DNA of 64,000 bases from Rhodotorula mucilaginosa (lineage: Eukaryota; Basidiomycota; Microbotryomycetes; Sporidiobolales; Sporidiobolaceae). The stretch covers positions 2,046,001 through 2,110,000 of the forward strand of contig CP137864.1 of the NCBI GenBank assembly GCA_034406715.1, in the 5' to 3' direction. Positions 1-11,235 of this stretch are shown piece after piece. The notes under the pieces were generated by a model, which was not told the DNA's origin, did not search any database, and saw only the letters and a list, made by a program, of their open reading frames with translations. Position 1 is the first letter of the stretch. Each line of letters opens with the position of its first letter. A program made the translations under genes and the position numbers.

Positions 1-1
1 T

Positions 2-766
2 CCGTACTGGTCGTCCGAAGCGCCCGAGCCGTACCCGATCTCGACGCCTTCGCCTGCTCCTGCCTCGGATCAACAGCAGTTCAGCGTGCCGCTCGCCCAC
101 CCTGCCCCGTCTTCGGCCTACTTTGTCCCGCCTCGCCCGAACAAGCGCGTCGAGATCAAGAACCCGTCTTCGCGGGATGGGCAATCGCCTGCGCCTTTGA
201 CTGCGACGAAATCGGCCCCGCCGGCGCCGGTCGACGCTCTCGAAGCTGCGCGCGAGATCCGCGATGCCCAGATCTTGCAGCAGCAAGAACACCAGCGGCA
301 AACCGAAGCGTCCTACATGTACGCCATGAACTACGGCTTCCAGCAGCAGCAGCAGCAGCAGCAGCAGGCTCCGGCACCGCCTACCCGGCCCCCGTTCCCT
401 TCGTCGCCGACCTTTACGCGCGACGGCTTCCCGATCGCGGCTAATGCGCCTTTACCGCCCCCGTCAGTCGATCACCAGCAGGCCGTCCTGCAGCCTGTCC
501 ACGCTCCTCAAATGTACAACCCCTACCCTCCCACGCATGCCATGGCTCAGCCGCCGCCGCCGCCTACGACGACGACCTACGAGCTCGTCGCTCCATACCC
601 ATCGCACTATCCTGCCGCGGCGGCCTACTACGCCCCGCAACAGCAACCCATGTATCAGCCTACCCTTTCTCCGCCTGTCGGTCTGCCCGCCGGTTACTAC
701 GGTGGCATGTACGGCGCTCGGCCGGTCGTGTTCGAGGAGCAGCAGCCGCAGTGGACCGGCTACTGA
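2..766 (+). CDS. 3' part of a Pro/Gln-rich protein of unknown function (5' truncated by window)
   Basis: The frame is open from base 2 and ends with a TGA at 764-766, so only the C-terminal ~254 residues are seen. The protein is low complexity: Pro, Ala, Tyr and Gln rich, with a run of about nine glutamines encoded by CAG repeats near 341-367 and a Tyr/Pro-rich end. No domain is recognisable in the visible part. A short charged helix-like stretch (ALEAAREIRDAQ and following) precedes the Gln run. Such tails are common in fungal transcription or RNA-binding regulators, but nothing here proves that role. It converges on RAD21, with about 390 bp between the stop codons. Confidence 0.7.
   Translation, partial: PYWSSEAPEPYPISTPSPAPASDQQQFSVPLAHPAPSSAYFVPPRPNKRVEIKNPSSRDGQSPAPLTATKSAPPAPVDALEAAREIRDAQILQQQEHQRQTEASYMYAMNYGFQQQQQQQQQAPAPPTRPPFPSSPTFTRDGFPIAANAPLPPPSVDHQQAVLQPVHAPQMYNPYPPTHAMAQPPPPPTTTTYELVAPYPSHYPAAAAYYAPQQQPMYQPTLSPPVGLPAGYYGGMYGARPVVFEEQQPQWTGY
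341..367 (+). repeat. CAG trinucleotide run coding poly-Gln
   Basis: Tandem CAG codons inside the first coding region give a run of about nine glutamines. It is a short in-frame microsatellite and a likely site of length polymorphism between strains. Confidence 0.8.
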
Positions 767-1159
767 GCCAGCTCTCTGTGTGTCTCTCTCGGCGATATGT
801 AGTATGCATTCCCTTTCTCTCCTCCCTCCTCCTCGACCTTTACGCGCGCTCTCATACATCATTTTTTTGGGTTTCACACGTCTTCTCATTCTCCCCAGCA
901 ACCGCAAAACACCCGCAACACGCAAATGAAGTCTCTCTCTCCGAGCGATTGGGCCCCTCTTCTGGTGAGAGAAGCTATTTCTTGTTCTTGATTGCAAGCA
1001 CGAAAACGGGACCGAGACTGTCCCCAAGCTACCTCCACCTCCTCCCCCGCTGTCGAGCCTCGACGTTGCGGCTCTTTCCGCCCGACTCGTCACTTCAGCT
1101 CGATGGCGATCTGCGTTACGGGGGCGTCAGTCTGACAAAACGCATGCGACGAACTTCAA
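767..1159. other. Intergenic, convergent 3' ends
   Basis: Pyrimidine-rich stretches follow the stop of the first gene, consistent with 3' UTR of both convergent genes. No coding frame with homology was seen. Confidence 0.6.
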
Positions 1160-4100
1160 TTAAGGAAGGTCGCGCACCTCTCCGAACGCGATCGGCTGCT
1201 CGACTTTCACGGCGCCTTTCATCGCCAACCCTAGCAGGTGGTACAGCGCTTGCGCCGCCACCGCCGGGGCCGTCGTTTTCTCAGGAACGATGTTGCTGAA
1301 ATAGAGAGGCTGACCTGCCGGGAGCGAGGCTGCTTGCTTGCGCGCGTAGCCCAGGAACTTGTTGGATTCGTTCTCCGCCAGCGCTGGCTCTTCCATCGCG
1401 AGGCCAGACGCCCGCGGAGACTGAGACGCTCTGACACCGGAGGCGGCTGCTATTGGGCGCCCGAAACAGTCAGCCGGTAACCAAGGTGACCGTGTCGCAA
1501 AGTGGAAACTGACCATCGACTTCATCTTCCAATCCGCCGGCCGATCCTCCGCGACCCGGAGATGGCAGCAAAGACGGCGAACGACTGCGCATCGGGCGTC
1601 TGGTGATCACCATGAGTAAGCAAACTTGCTCAATTCTCCGCACTGAGCCTGAAACGGTCTTGACCTACTCCACTCCAGGTTCGAGCGACACCTTTGAGCC
1701 ACCGCCGCCACTCGAAGCGCCGCCGAAATTTCCGCCGAATGGACCTGCGAGCGAAAGAGTGCGTCAAGACTCTCTGCCGCTCCGGACGACCTTTTCTCGC
1801 TCACCTCCGACATCGCTCGTGGCAGGCTCGGCCGCCCAAGGAACCGCTGACGCGCGATGACTGCCTGAACGACCAGTCGCGCTGGCAGCTCGGCCAAGCT
1901 CCACCTCCTGGAACTGATGAAGCGCACGAGTCAGTGAATCTTCTCCTCGGTGGTAATCTGCTCACTGACCTCGTCGAAGTAAATCTGGTCGAATCCTCCC
2001 ATATCCCCTTCACCGCCTATCGATGACATCCTCGACGTCAGTCCTGGCTCCGCATGGTCGCGCTTCTCTCGCGTCGTACTCACCGAAACCTCCTCCGAAT
2101 TCTTGGTGGGCGAAGAAGTCGGCGCCAAAGTCGGCCTCGAACGGCTGACCGGCCACAGCTCCCTCCGGCTGCTCGCTGAGCCTGTCGCCTGCTCCACGCC
2201 GAGCGTCTTCCGGTTCCGCCGTACCGTCCTTGTCGGCGACCTTCTTCGCAGCTTGCTTGCGGTCGAGTCGCTTCTTTTCCGCTGCATCGAGTCGGCGACG
2301 TTAGGGGTGGTCAGCTTGAGAAGGTCGATCTCAATTACACGCTTACCGAGCGCCTTGTTCCCCTCGAACGGGGCCATCTTGTCGATCACTTCGCTGTTCC
2401 AGACTGGGAGTGCGGCTATTAGGATCGCGGATCCAACTCCGAGCCCGCGAGAAGGGGGCTACTCACAGGCAGCCAAGCCAGGCGCACTCACTGTTCCCGA
2501 AGCCGGACGGAGATGGTCAGACTCTCGTCACAATCAGCTTTCTCAGCAAGGGAGGACGTACAGAGCGCCGGGGGACCGAAGACGAGACTGACGGCACGCT
2601 CGTGCGCCGCGCGCTCGTTCTTGACGCGTTCCGCCTTTTCTCGCTCGACGCGCATACGCTCTCCGTACGTCCGGCGGGCGTCTCTGACGCGGTCTCCTTC
2701 CATGTCGATATTGCGATCAATGGCCAGGCGCTGTACAATGAATCGAGCTCGTTTCATCTCGGTTCTTCCATTCCCCTTAAGCTCCTTCATGCGCACCTTT
2801 GGCTTCTTGAGCTTTTGCGCGGCTTTCTTGGCTTCGGCAGCTTTGTTCTGTGCTTCAGAGACGGCATCGGCGATCCGGCGCTGCGTCGTCGAAGAAGGCG
2901 GACCGTCCTCGAGTTGCTGGGAACGCTGCGAAAATTTCTCGCTGTCGAAGGGTGTTACGGAACGCTGTGGGCAAAACGCAGTCAGCACGCTTACTGATTT
3001 TGTTCGCTTGCATGCTCAGGCAGGACCCACCGAGAAACCGCCGAAGAATGCGTCCAGTCGAGCGCGCGCATCCTCGACTTCTTGCCTGACTCTTGCTTCC
3101 GTGTCGAGCCCCGCGTCGACGTCCATGCGCTGCTCCTCCTCGCCGAAACCGCCGCCAAAGTCTTGATCAAAGTACCTGAACGAGTCGGTGCGTCTTAGCT
3201 TTCAGTCTGTTGCGGCTCGACGATTGTTTCGACTCACTGCTGGTCAAATCCTCCCATGTCTTCGCCCATCCCGACAGCACTCGAAGACGCCGGCATGCCG
3301 TAGTCGCCCTGATGGGAGTCTCGAGCGCTTCCGCGACCGCTGGCTGCCGAGCCCGCGCGAATGACGGCGTCGAGCTCGGGCGAGATTCCTTCGAGCAAGC
3401 CCTGTCGGAATTCGGAGGCGTCAGCCCAGGACCTGGCCGTTAGAATCGAGTATGGGCTCACCTGCTCTCCCTCTTCGAAGACGAAGCCGAGGTCCTCGCC
3501 TCCGAGGTCAACGTCCTGTTCCGCCTGCTTGAGAAGGTAGTCGTCGAGGTGAGGCTCGTGCAACTTGATGTCCTCCTCGCGGGCTTGGTGCGCCTTGCGC
3601 TGCTTCGGAGCAGGCGAGCCTGTTTTCGCATCGTCAGCCTGACAAGTAACCGTTCGATGATGCGTTTCTGCACGCACCGTAGTTCGAAATGTCGGGCGTG
3701 ATCAAAGGCGGCTCGTCGATGTCTTCGACCTGTTCGGGCTCCTCCTCGCCCGGCAGACGCCACTCGATACCGAGATCGATGTCCGGGTCGTAGCCAATGT
3801 AGCTCAACCCGGCGTTGACAGTGAGGTTGATGCCGCCCGAGCCGGTCGCCTCTTTCGCGACGGCAGCAGCCGCCTGCTGAGGCAAAGCGTCCCACTGAGC
3901 AGCGTCCTGAAAGGCCAGCGTCGTGTCCGGCCTGTCTCGGTGGGTTGAAGGAGTCAGTACCCGTTCCCTTTATACCTGTGCGGGTGAATATCTCGCCACT
4001 CACGCCGAAGCGACTGCGTCGCTGACGACCTTCTTGAGCGCGGCGTGAACTTGCTGAACATCCGACGCGTAGATCGTGTACTGTAGACCGGGCAGACTGC

Positions 4101-4450
4101 TCGTCAGTTTGTCGTCTTCCTCCTTGGGTGTGCGTGCGACCCTTACCTGCTGAGAGAAGACGCGTGCGATGCCCATCATGAGGTTCGACGAGAGACGGAG
4201 GGCGAGAGGCTCTTCCGGCTCAATCACTTTCTCGCTGCGAGCGGCGGGAGACCCCGGACCAGGTCAGTTCAGCTGAGTAAGTAACGAGAGACCGGCAGAC
4301 GTACCATGCTTTGACGACGTTGCAGCTGAGGAGCTCCTTCTTGCTCAGCTTGCGAACGGCGGTCCCTCCGCGGCTCCCCACTGTCGCCGCGAGCCAAAAG
4401 ACGGCCAGGCCGCCCTTGCGCGAGGTCAAGATTTCGGTATTGTAGAACAT
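1160..4450 (-). CDS. RAD21: RAD21/SCC1 alpha-kleisin cohesin subunit
   Basis: Kleisin subunit that closes the cohesin ring by bridging SMC1 and SMC3 and is cleaved by separase. The N-terminus starts at ATG 4450 with MFYNTEILTSRKGGLAVFWLA, the hallmark Rad21/Rec8 start, and after an intron (about 4235-4304) continues with IEPEEPLALRLSSNLMMGIARV. A middle exon has RAVSLVFGPP, like the conserved Rad21 VFG block. The C-terminal exon (about 1160-1525) carries the winged-helix region with AVAAQALYHLLGLAMKGAVKVEQ, which contacts SMC1. Multiple short introns split the gene; mid-gene exon borders are approximate. The acidic, Ser-rich middle is as variable as in other kleisins. REC8 is the alternative, but the N-terminal motif and full length fit mitotic RAD21 better. 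Transcribed away from the F-box gene's 3' end. Confidence 0.93.
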
Positions 4451-4910
4451 GAGGGGCGCAGAGAGCCGTCAGGCTGGAGGAAAGACGCGCAACGAGCGTG
4501 GCGACGAGAGCAACGAAATCCCCTTCCTCGCGCGAGTGACGCGTCTTGTGCGCCTCGGATCGGCTCGAGCGACTTTCTGTGGGGTAGCTTGAGCGTACAA
4601 GAGAGACTTGGACGCGCAGCGTAGTGCAGGGCTGGGTGCGGGAAGACGCAGGAGTGAGACCTTTGACGCCAGACTCACGCGAGATTTTGCGCGTTTTTCT
4701 CGCCTTACAAAACTTCAGGAGAATTCACCAGGATTGCACTCGAAGCTATGTATAGACGTGGTATAGACGTATGAGAGCGAACGAAAGCACCAACAAGCGA
4801 CTAACAGATTCAAGCGACAAGCAAGCATGCAAGCATGCAGGCATCCCCCGCCTCCTCCCTCCCCCTCTCTCGAATCGTCCTCGCTCTCCCCCCTGCCCCT
4901 CATTGACAGC
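4451..4910. other. Intergenic upstream of RAD21
   Basis: This is the promoter side of RAD21 and the 3' flank of the F-box gene. It contains overlapping GCATGC repeats near 4822-4842 and a pyrimidine-rich tract near 4850-4900. No gene was seen. Confidence 0.5.
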
Positions 4911-7655
4911 CTAGACTGCAGCTCCTTCTCCCTTCTGAGACTGTGGCGAATCGGGATCGACGACGAAGCCGCCAGGATTGGCTTGTCCGGGGGAAGGAGC
5001 GGCCGGCGGCGTGAACTGGAGCGCCGGGAACGACTGGGGTCCGTTCGCGGGGGGAGCGTGCTGCTTCAAGAGGTGTGAAAGCTGTGGAAGATTGATGCGG
5101 AGAGGTGTTCGGAACGAGGTCGAGCGGTCAGTCACGCTGGCAGCAGGGGTAATGGAGATTAAAAGCGCGAACTCACCATGCCCGCCCAGTCCCGAGGTGG
5201 ATTCGAACTGTAGCTGCTCCACGCAGCGGCGCCAAGCAAAGGGTTCTTCGGCTCGCAGTCGCTGCACAGGAACGCACGTCCGAGGGCGTAGAGGCTCGCG
5301 GTCGACGTTTCCGAAACCTTCTTCGAAGCGCTTTCGACAATGTGACGAACGGCCGCGATCTGCGCGGGCGTCGTCGAGAGGGCGTCTTCAGTGAGCGCCG
5401 AGGTCGTTTCGCACACTTTGACGTGGTCCAGAATCGCCGGAAATGTCGCATAGGTCGTGCACCACTTCTTGGGACACTTGACAACCGAGGTGATCTCCTT
5501 GGCGAGTGCGAACGCGTCGTTGGCGCTGACAAGGGGCGCATCGGCGTAGCGGTTCGAGCTCGTCGTCGCAACGGCGCCCTCGAGTTTGCGCAAGTCCATG
5601 TTCGCTTTGACCAAGCGACCGAGGAATGCGCGTTGGATCGCGTGCGCAAACGCGTCGGCTTCGCTCAGAATGCCCTGGCGGACTTGGTTCAAGTCCGAAA
5701 GCGTCGGGTCGGCGTCCTCCGGCTCGTAAAGCGATTTGACGTTGGTGAAGAGGAGGAAGTTGCTGAACGGCGGGAAGAGCGAGCGGGCGCTGTCGGAAGC
5801 GATACTCGCTTGGAGCGAGTTGTAGTACGGCTGGAGCTTCTCGGCACGTTTGCGCATGGCTTGAGCAAGCTCGCTCTGACGACGAAGCTCGCGCTCGGCG
5901 TCAAGTAGACTGTGCGTTCAAGGAAGGGCATCGCGTTTATCGTCAGAATTGTTCACGACGGGGCGGACGCCTGCCGCGCGACGGAAATGCCCAAGGTGAC
6001 GCACTGTACGAGCTGCGGTTTCAACGTGGTCCAGATCCGATCGGTCAGGTCGCGCGGTTGGTCCACAAGCTTGTTCCATTCGATAAGCCTGAACCTGTTT
6101 GATTCGAGGAGCAAAGTCGACAAGCCGAGCAGCAAGGTCAAGTCAAGCCTCCGAGCCGATATGCCTGAAGCCCAAACCTCTACTTATTCTTGTTCGCCGT
6201 AGCCGCGCTCCTTGAGCTTCTCTTTGATCCTGCAGGTTGTCCGCGAGTTGAGCTATGCGAGATTTTCGAACGGAGTTGAGCAAGTCCGTTGAGAAGGTTA
6301 CCCGACTTACTTTCGCTTGCGCGAAGTGGTCGCGTCTGCCTTGTCATCTTGCCGTTTCATGGCGTACCGACTCTCCCACTGCGCGAGGGTGACGCCGTCG
6401 GCAGTGGCAGCCGCTTTGATTTTGCGACGTTCATCCAGGTACGCGTCGAAGCCGGGCTTGCCGTCCAAGGCGAAAAGGCGTTCGCTAACGGCGTGCACCG
6501 TCGGCGTCCAGTAGAAGAGGTATACTTGACCATACATCGGTGACCCTAGAGCACACGTACGTACATGAGCACTTGATAGCCCAGGGAACCGCATTGGATC
6601 GCAAGACTTACATTTCGACTCGGGGACGCATTCCCAGACTTTGCGATGGAAGCGCGCCTCGTCCTTCATGTTTTCGCGACGGACACTGTTTTTGCGCATG
6701 CAACTCGCACAGCTGCGGGCACGGAGGACGTAATCGACCGTCTGAGCACGACCTTTGTGGCAGATCTGTCGCGCGGAGAAGCCGAACTGCTCTCAGTTTC
6801 GTCGCCTGGCGAGGCGGGAGAAAGGGCTGACGCACGTGGCAGGTCGAGTCGAAGAGCAGCGAGGCGAGCATCCACTCCTCGAGGTCCTTGGCCTGCAGGT
6901 CCGGGATCTCTCCAGTGTTGGCGCGCGCGCACTTCCACGCCGCCGCGCCCTGGTCCGAGTGCAGGAGCGAGCGGAAAGTCGAACAGGTGCGCGACATGGC
7001 GAGCAGAGTCTTGGTATCGAGTTCCTCCATGATCTGTCCGCGGCGGGGCATCGGGATCAGAAAACGTTGTGAACGCGTTGGGCTCGGCAAATTGAACTCA
7101 CCAAGACGAGCACGTCGAGCGGGATCGCCTGGAACAGCTCGAGCTTCTTGGGCTTGCGAGCCTTGCCCTTGCCCTTTTTCGAAGCGGTAGCGGTCGTCTT
7201 GCGCTTCTTGGTCGCCGGCTCTGTCGAGGGGGACGAGATGTCAATTTCGGAAAAGAAAAGAGACAGAGTCAAGTCGTGCCCACGGCGCACCTTCGTACGC
7301 ATCTCCGTCGTCGCTCTCTTCGGGATCCTGGAACTTGACCTGCTTCCCTTTGCTGGCTCGACTCGGACCGGCTTGAAGCGTAGACGAAGTTTGACATGAC
7401 AGAGGCGAGTCAGTCAACCTGTTCCCATCGAGCGATGAGGGGAGCTGCCTCTAAGGCACAAGCGGTTCGCAGACATGACCACCATGGCCCACGTAGATTC
7501 TTCGGTGCCTCCACGCGGCGTGTTGCGTATAAGAGAGCGACAGACGCGGACGCGGAGGCGAAGCGTCGAGCGAACTCACCTGTCGCGGTCTGCGGGTCAT
7601 CGAGCGCCTCTTCCGCTTCGGTACTGGCCACTACGCGCTTCTTGCGGGGCGGCAT
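4911..7655 (-). CDS. F-box protein with Cys-containing middle region
   Basis: Predicted substrate receptor of an SCF ubiquitin ligase. From ATG 7655 (MPPRKKRVVAS) a Lys-rich N-terminus leads to an F-box assembled over an intron: LELFQAIPLDVLVL, then IMEELDTKTLLAMSRTCSTF. This is followed by a cysteine-containing block (SCASCMRKN and a later CKSC) that may bind zinc. Farther on is EWNKLVDQPRDLTDRIW, a pattern often seen after the F-box in basidiomycete F-box proteins. The C-terminal exon ends in a Pro-rich tail at TAG 4911-4913. At least seven exons; borders approximate. An in-frame upstream exon around 7720-7760 could extend the N-terminus. Substrate unknown. Confidence 0.82.
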
Positions 7656-7933
7656 GGCCTGTGCGGAGGTATTGCGACAAGTGAGAGAGGAAGAAAGGGG
7701 AGAGAGGACCCTGCGCCCCACCTCGACGAGGTCAGCGAGCTTGAACTCGACGGTCTGCAGTCGGAGACTGGTTAAGCAAGGCGATATGTGAAAGTTCTAT
7801 ATGCAACTGGGGGGAATGAAGCACGGTGGAGGAGGAGAGTGAAAAAAAGGGGGTTTATAGCTACAAGGTCGAGATTTTCACTTCTGCCTCCGGGCTCGTG
7901 CCGTCCGACTGGCGTGGTGTCCGACTGCCGATT

Positions 7934-9423
7934 TCACTGGTAGAATGCGCCCCAAACTTCTGCCCCCTCCGCTCCGGCGTTGACGAACGAAACGTCGACT
8001 CCGGCGCGGACGAACGCCGCCTGTCCGCGCGTGAGCTTGAGCGATTCGCCTTCGCCACCGGCGACCGAGACGTCGACGCTCCCCTCAGTGACGACGAGGC
8101 AAAGCGGACCATCGAGCGCCGAGAGTTTTTCGTCCCGAGAAGTCGGCAACGAGACGCGGAGGAGGTCAAACTCGGCGATCGGGACGTGGTACAACCGCGT
8201 GAGACCCTGTCGACCTTTCGACCACTTGTCTTCGTGTGAGACGAGGAGTTGGTCGGCGGGGAGGTGGCGGTAGGTCAGCATCTCGACAAAGGTCGAGATC
8301 CCGCCTTGCTCTTCGGTGCCGAGCCCGTGCGCGACCATGTTGTCCGAGTTGGCCATGCACTCGATAATGTCGCCTTCGACGTAGGCGTGCAAGTCGTCGG
8401 CTGCAGCGTTCCGATCTCGTTAGTTCACGTGCAGCGAGAGCAATGCGGGCCCGGAAGGACAGTCGTACCTTGGATCCAGGCTCCCTCTCCCGCGCGCATG
8501 CGCAGTACGTTCATCAACGTCAACGCGGTGACGGTCCCGACGTCTTCTTCGCCGTATGTCCGGACCGAGATCTCGAACGCCCGCGCCATCGCTTCGGCCT
8601 CACTCTCGCCCGAGGCATTGGCCTCCCCCTTTGCCGTGAACGCGTTCGCAGCGCCAAAGACGGCGTCAGCACCCATATGGGCGATCCGCTCGCGCAGTTT
8701 CGGGACGATCGACTTGACTTTGGCGCCCGAGGCGTTGACCGCTTCGTAGAACAGGGTGCGGAGAGCAGCCTTCGCCTCGGCGTCGCTCGCGGACGAGTTG
8801 TCGGCGACGCGGTAAAACGATTCGAGCGTCTCGTCCTTGAAGAGCTCTTGCAGCTCGGGGGTTCCGCGCAGAATGGCCGCCAGTTGTTCGAGCGGACGGA
8901 AGCCGACAAAGGCCGTGAACGGGCTGAGCGCGATCCCGACTTCGGGTTTCGCGTTCGTGTCAACAAAGTCCTCGTTCTTGCCCTGCCGGCGCTTCTCCTC
9001 CTCCATGAGCTTGGCGCCGAGCTTCTTGTCCGGGTGACACTGGAGCGGGAGCGGCTTGTCGAAGCTGAGGACCTTGAAGAGGTACGGCAAGTTGTTCTTG
9101 TACTGGGACGACATTTGCTCGTCGGCGAGGAGTTTCGGTCCGAGGTAGTACTCGGGGTCGAGCTGGATGAGTTCCTTCAGGGACTGGTTCTTGCCCTCGA
9201 CGAAGCAGGGGCCGTTCTGGTGCGTCGAACCGAGCCAGATCTCGCCGTACGGCTGCGAGTCTTTGATGCCGCCATCCTTTTCGACCTCTGCCTTTAGGGA
9301 CGGAGTCGCGAGGGCGTACTGGGCTGCCCAGCTCTGCTGCCCGTTGCGACCGTACGGGAAGGGCTGCAGGAACGGTTTGAGCTGGACGAGAGCCGGACGG
9401 TCGGGTTCGGTGCGCGAGGCCAT
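7934..9423 (-). CDS. PMI40: Mannose-6-phosphate isomerase, type I
   Basis: Interconverts fructose-6-phosphate and mannose-6-phosphate (EC 5.3.1.8), feeding GDP-mannose for cell wall and glycosylation. ATG 9423 (MASRTEPD) is the first true ATG. Exon 1 ends at 8469, the intron is 8401-8468 (GTACGA...GCAG) and exon 2 is 7934-8400, giving about 473 residues, usual for fungal enzymes. Zinc ligands can be seen: Gln and His in PLQCHPDKK, Glu in NAKPEV, and His in DLHAYVEGDIIECMANSDN. Two departures from the ascomycete pattern: the family NHKPE is NAKPE here, and the segment that holds the proposed catalytic Arg in Candida (VRAG) reads VAHG. The region is divergent with the alpha/beta hydrolase gene (about 290 bp). 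Confidence 0.95.
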
Positions 9424-9713
9424 GTCTGAGAAGGTCGACGAGGTCACTGGATTCAAGTCGGTGGTCTTGAAGGACGCTGTAGCGTGCTACAGGGTAGACA
9501 GTCGGTGCGTGTAGGAGGACTGGGAGAAGCCTGCATTGCGTGCCCAGCTCTTTGTCAGCGACGCGGGCGAGCGAGGGCGAGTCGCGGTGACGAAGTCGGA
9601 AGAACCGAGCGGAGCCCCACTTTTCCGAGCAGAGCCGCACCTCGAATCCGATCTCCATACACGACGGGAAGCAGCACGCTACGTATAGCGAGTTCCTGGA
9701 TGTCCTTCGTAGC

Positions 9714-11053
9714 ATGACCACGACGACCTCACCTCCATGCCATACGTTCGTCTTCAAGTCGGTCCTCGGCGTTGACTATCATCTCGATTGCTATCTTCCC
9801 GACCAAGCTGCCCTCGACAAGCACGAGCGCGACTCGCCCCCGATTCTGATCTACTGGCATGGAGGCGGACTATGCTCCGGCACTCGAGCCTGGAATGACC
9901 TCGTCCCGGCGTGGCTGTTCGGTAAGTTTTCGCAAGGACGGCGGACAGCGAGGTCAATCCCTGAGTACCCGGACGACATGCAGTACCGGCTCTTGAAGCA
10001 GGCATTGCCGTCGTAAGTACTCATGTCGCGTAAAGGGACTCACGGTTATCACCATGACTGAAAGGGCGCGGACGACTCGTTCCAGATCTCGCTCGAGTAC
10101 ACCCTCCTCGGCCCTCATTCGGCGCACTGCATCGTCGACGACGTCCGAGGCGCTTTTGAGTTTGTCTCGCATAAGCTCAACGATGCCCTCCCCGCGGGAT
10201 CGGTGCGACTCGACCCCTCCCGAATCGCAGTAAGCGGTTCCTCCGCCGGAGGCTACGTCGCTTACGTCGCTGTGAGCCAGTCCTCCTCGCACCCTTGTCT
10301 TCAAAGATCCCAGCTGATCAGCAATGGTGCTCTCTGATAGGCCGCAGTTTTGCCGGACCGGATCAAAGCCGTCGTGAGCTTGTATGGCGCAGGAGGGGAT
10401 CTCCTGACCGACTGGTACCTCCAAGAAAAGACAGGTGTGCTCACACTTTCACACACAAGTCTGGGTCCTCCATGCTCGTAAACTGACATGTCTGCACAGC
10501 TCCTTTCCTCGATGGGCTCCCACTCCTCACGGACGCTGCGCCATTCCGAGCGATCCTGGACCAATCGGCCTCCTCGACGCCCCCGACTGTATCCTTTTCG
10601 ATGCCGGACCCGCTCCACCCGCGCAACCTCCTCCTGTACTACTTCCTACAGACCGGATCACTCCTCGATACCCTGTCCGGCAAGTCCGGCGCTTCGGCTG
10701 CGCTGCGTCAATGCCCAGCTCCGGATCGGGCACGTCTCGTTCGGGAATATGGACTAGACGTTGCGACGGTTTTGCCACAGTTGTGGGTGACTGGAAGGAA
10801 GTTCCCGCCGACCATCCTACTGCACGGGACCGCCGACACACTCGTCAAGCTCGGCGAATCGCGGTCGCTAGCCGCTCAGCTCGAAAAAGCCGGTGTCGAA
10901 GTCAAGCTGTTCGAGGTAGAGGGAGGCGGGCACGGATTCGACGCCGTCGGGAATTGGGAAAACTCGCCTGCGGGAAGGGACAAAGAGTTGACGAGGCGAA
11001 AGGACGAAGCGCTCGCTGCAGTCTTGCCGTGGATGCTCGAAAAGTTGAAATGA
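9714..11053 (+). CDS. Alpha/beta hydrolase-fold esterase
   Basis: Serine hydrolase of the esterase/lipase superfamily; substrate unknown. ATG 9714. Exon 1 contains the oxyanion-hole motif YWHGGG. After two short introns comes the nucleophile elbow SGSSAGG, then AAVLPDRIKAVVSLYGAGG, and the last exon holds the acid HGTADTLV and the base histidine in GGGHGFD, so the triad Ser-Asp-His is complete. About five exons; one short exon of about 29 nt near 9986-10014 is flanked by introns with GTAAGT-type donors. The C-terminus is MLEKLK followed by TGA. No signal peptide or membrane segment is seen, so a cytosolic enzyme is likely. Confidence 0.88.
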
Positions 11054-11235
11054 AGGCTGAGGAAGCAACTGTGCGGAAATGCGAGGAGACAAACTAGAGC
11101 TGATGCTGTGAAGAGGTACAAACGACAATATAGGAGAGAGAGAGAAAGGATAGGATATAGCTTTATGAAAAAAGAGGGGTAAGCGAATGAGACGGGGTTT
11201 CTTCCGTCACGGGGTATATGTGGCAAGAGCTGTAG

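Noticed and set aside
464-1299. Long open frames on both strands around the first gene's 3' end
   Set aside because: They are Arg/Ser/Leu-rich shadows of a GC-rich coding region, with no homology and no splice support.
8443-9297. 284-codon plus-strand frame opposite mannose-6-phosphate isomerase
   Set aside because: Antisense shadow of a strongly conserved enzyme; composition is Arg/Leu/Glu-rich without any motif.
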